A model generated the notes under the pieces. It saw only the letters and a program-made list of their open reading frames with translations. It did no database searches and was not told the DNA's origin. Position numbers and translations under genes: made by a program. DNA of 24,465 bases, from contig JAYEFQ010000019.1 of the NCBI GenBank assembly GCA_034658655.1, positions 1 to 24,465 on the forward strand. The letters are read 5' to 3'. How positions within the stretch are numbered: position 1 is the stretch's first letter; each line of letters starts with the position of its first letter. This DNA comes from JAQIBY01 sp034658655. Its GTDB lineage: Bacteria; Bacteroidota; Bacteroidia; Bacteroidales; ML635J-15. This document shows positions 24,084 through 24,465 of this stretch, one piece after another.

Positions 24084-24326
24084 ATGGAAATGTTATTAGA
24101 CATTATCAGGGTTGAGCCGCATAAGGATAATATATTGTTGCTTGTTTTTGAAAATCAAGAGAAACGGCTATTTGATATGACGCCATATTTAGACAAAAAG
24201 CCTTTTACGAAACTTAAAAATTCGCCATTATTTATGAAAGCAACGGTTGCCTATGGCACTGTTGTATGGCCTGGGAATATTGATATTGCACCTGAAACGC
24301 TTTGGCATTTTTCGAAACGTGTCTAA
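24084..24326 (+). CDS. DUF2442 domain protein
   Basis: 80 aa, start ATG 24084 with GGAGG six bases upstream. Family features: LLLVFENQEKRLFDMTPYL (~19-37), FTKLKNSPLF (~41-50), then VAYGTVVWPGNIDIAPETLW (~55-74), the G.(I/V).WP...Dl.pe.LW ending of DUF2442. Full length for the family, cytoplasmic. DUF2442 proteins usually sit directly next to a DUF4160 gene in a toxin-antitoxin-like pair; no DUF4160 partner is visible here. The gene is AT-richer than the protease operon upstream, so it was probably acquired separately. Confidence 0.82.
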   Translation: MEMLLDIIRVEPHKDNILLLVFENQEKRLFDMTPYLDKKPFTKLKNSPLFMKATVAYGTVVWPGNIDIAPETLWHFSKRV

Positions 24327-24330
24327 TAAG

Positions 24331-24465
24331 GCGCTCCTGTCAGACGGTTGGGAGTATCCGTGGTCGAGTGCGGCCTATCACGTTGGCAACATTGAAGATG
24401 ATGTTCTTGTTAAAGACAGAAGTTTATATGAACTCGTAAATGATTGGCGGATTTATCTTGGACAG
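24331..24465 (+). pseudogene. REP-associated (Y1) transposase, C-terminal fragment, 5'-truncated
   Basis: The frame from 24331 to the window end reads ALLSDGWEYPWSSAAYHVG, then NIEDDVLVKDRSLYELVNDW and RIYLGQ. This matches the C-terminal part of REP-associated tyrosine transposases (RAYT, Y1_Tnp superfamily), where 'NPVRA.LV....YPWSSA..H.G' is followed by 'D.L......L......W..(Y/F)L'. The preceding frame belongs to DUF2442, which stops at 24326, so the catalytic HUH and Tyr parts are missing. A GTG at 24319 is in frame but would not restore them. It also runs off the window. Not an active transposase as seen here. Confidence 0.6.

Noticed and set aside
23807..24115. 102-aa (+) frame between the caspase gene and DUF2442
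   Set aside because: It consists of the out-of-frame end of the caspase gene, two palindromes and the DUF2442 start; no family match.
23698..24465. A complete DGR cassette (RT, Avd, template repeat)
   Set aside because: Only a possible variable region is visible; no reverse transcriptase motif or near-copy template occurs anywhere in the window.

Overview
The window joins two pieces of DNA that do not look as if they come from the same genome. Positions 1 to about 14,260 are AT-rich and carry a typical Bacteroidota (Bacteroidales or Marinilabiliales-like) core chromosome segment. It holds a DUF4271 membrane protein, a GH3-family protein, CvpA, rimP-nusA-infB, an M23 peptidase and an M16 peptidase. 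Its promoters match the Bacteroidota TTTG-N19-TAnnTTTG type. From about 14,265 to 23,870 the base composition is visibly higher in G+C and arginine is often AGG. The genes there are large exported proteins (DUF4384, PEGA, trypsin-like, caspase-like and FGE-sulfatase modules) of the kind found in Desulfobacterota and related sulfate reducers. The last ~400 bases are AT-richer again and hold a DUF2442 gene and the tail of a REP-associated transposase.

Bacteroidota part. (-) strand: DUF4271 (1-326) and an anchored coiled-coil protein (454-1338). (+): metallo-beta-lactamase fold hydrolase (1484-2335) and a small lipoprotein (2316-2690). (-): GH3-like protein (2680-4191). (+): cvpA (4249-4758), then a strong promoter and hairpin leader, then rimP, nusA, infB and an M23 peptidase that overlaps infB by one base. 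(-): M16 peptidase (10944-13754) and a small lipoprotein (13859-14215). These are mostly translation/transcription and envelope housekeeping genes.

Junction. Around 14,259-14,268 the sequence changes from an intact Bacteroidota -7 promoter box on the (-) strand to the hydrophobic core of a foreign lipoprotein signal peptide. The signal peptide lacks a normal basic start and the promoter lacks its -33 box. No integrase, tRNA or att repeat is visible there. A metagenomic assembly chimera is at least as likely as real horizontal transfer.

Desulfobacterota-like part. Five co-oriented genes code for exported or lipid-anchored proteins: a lipoprotein with a possible FN3 domain, a FlgO/CsgG-like + DUF4384 protein, a lipoprotein with a duplicated domain, a trypsin-like serine protease with five copies of a ~90-residue repeat, and a caspase-like protease with an EF-hand loop, two PEGA domains and a C-terminal FGE-sulfatase (C-type-lectin fold) domain. 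I infer an extracytoplasmic two-protease system. The end of the last gene looks like the variable region of a diversity-generating retroelement (DGR): adenine-poor framework codons alternate with NNC codons at positions usually Asn, and a large inverted repeat follows. No reverse transcriptase or template repeat lies in this window. This is the most interesting part of the sequence.

No rRNA, tRNA, CRISPR array or replication origin was recognised.
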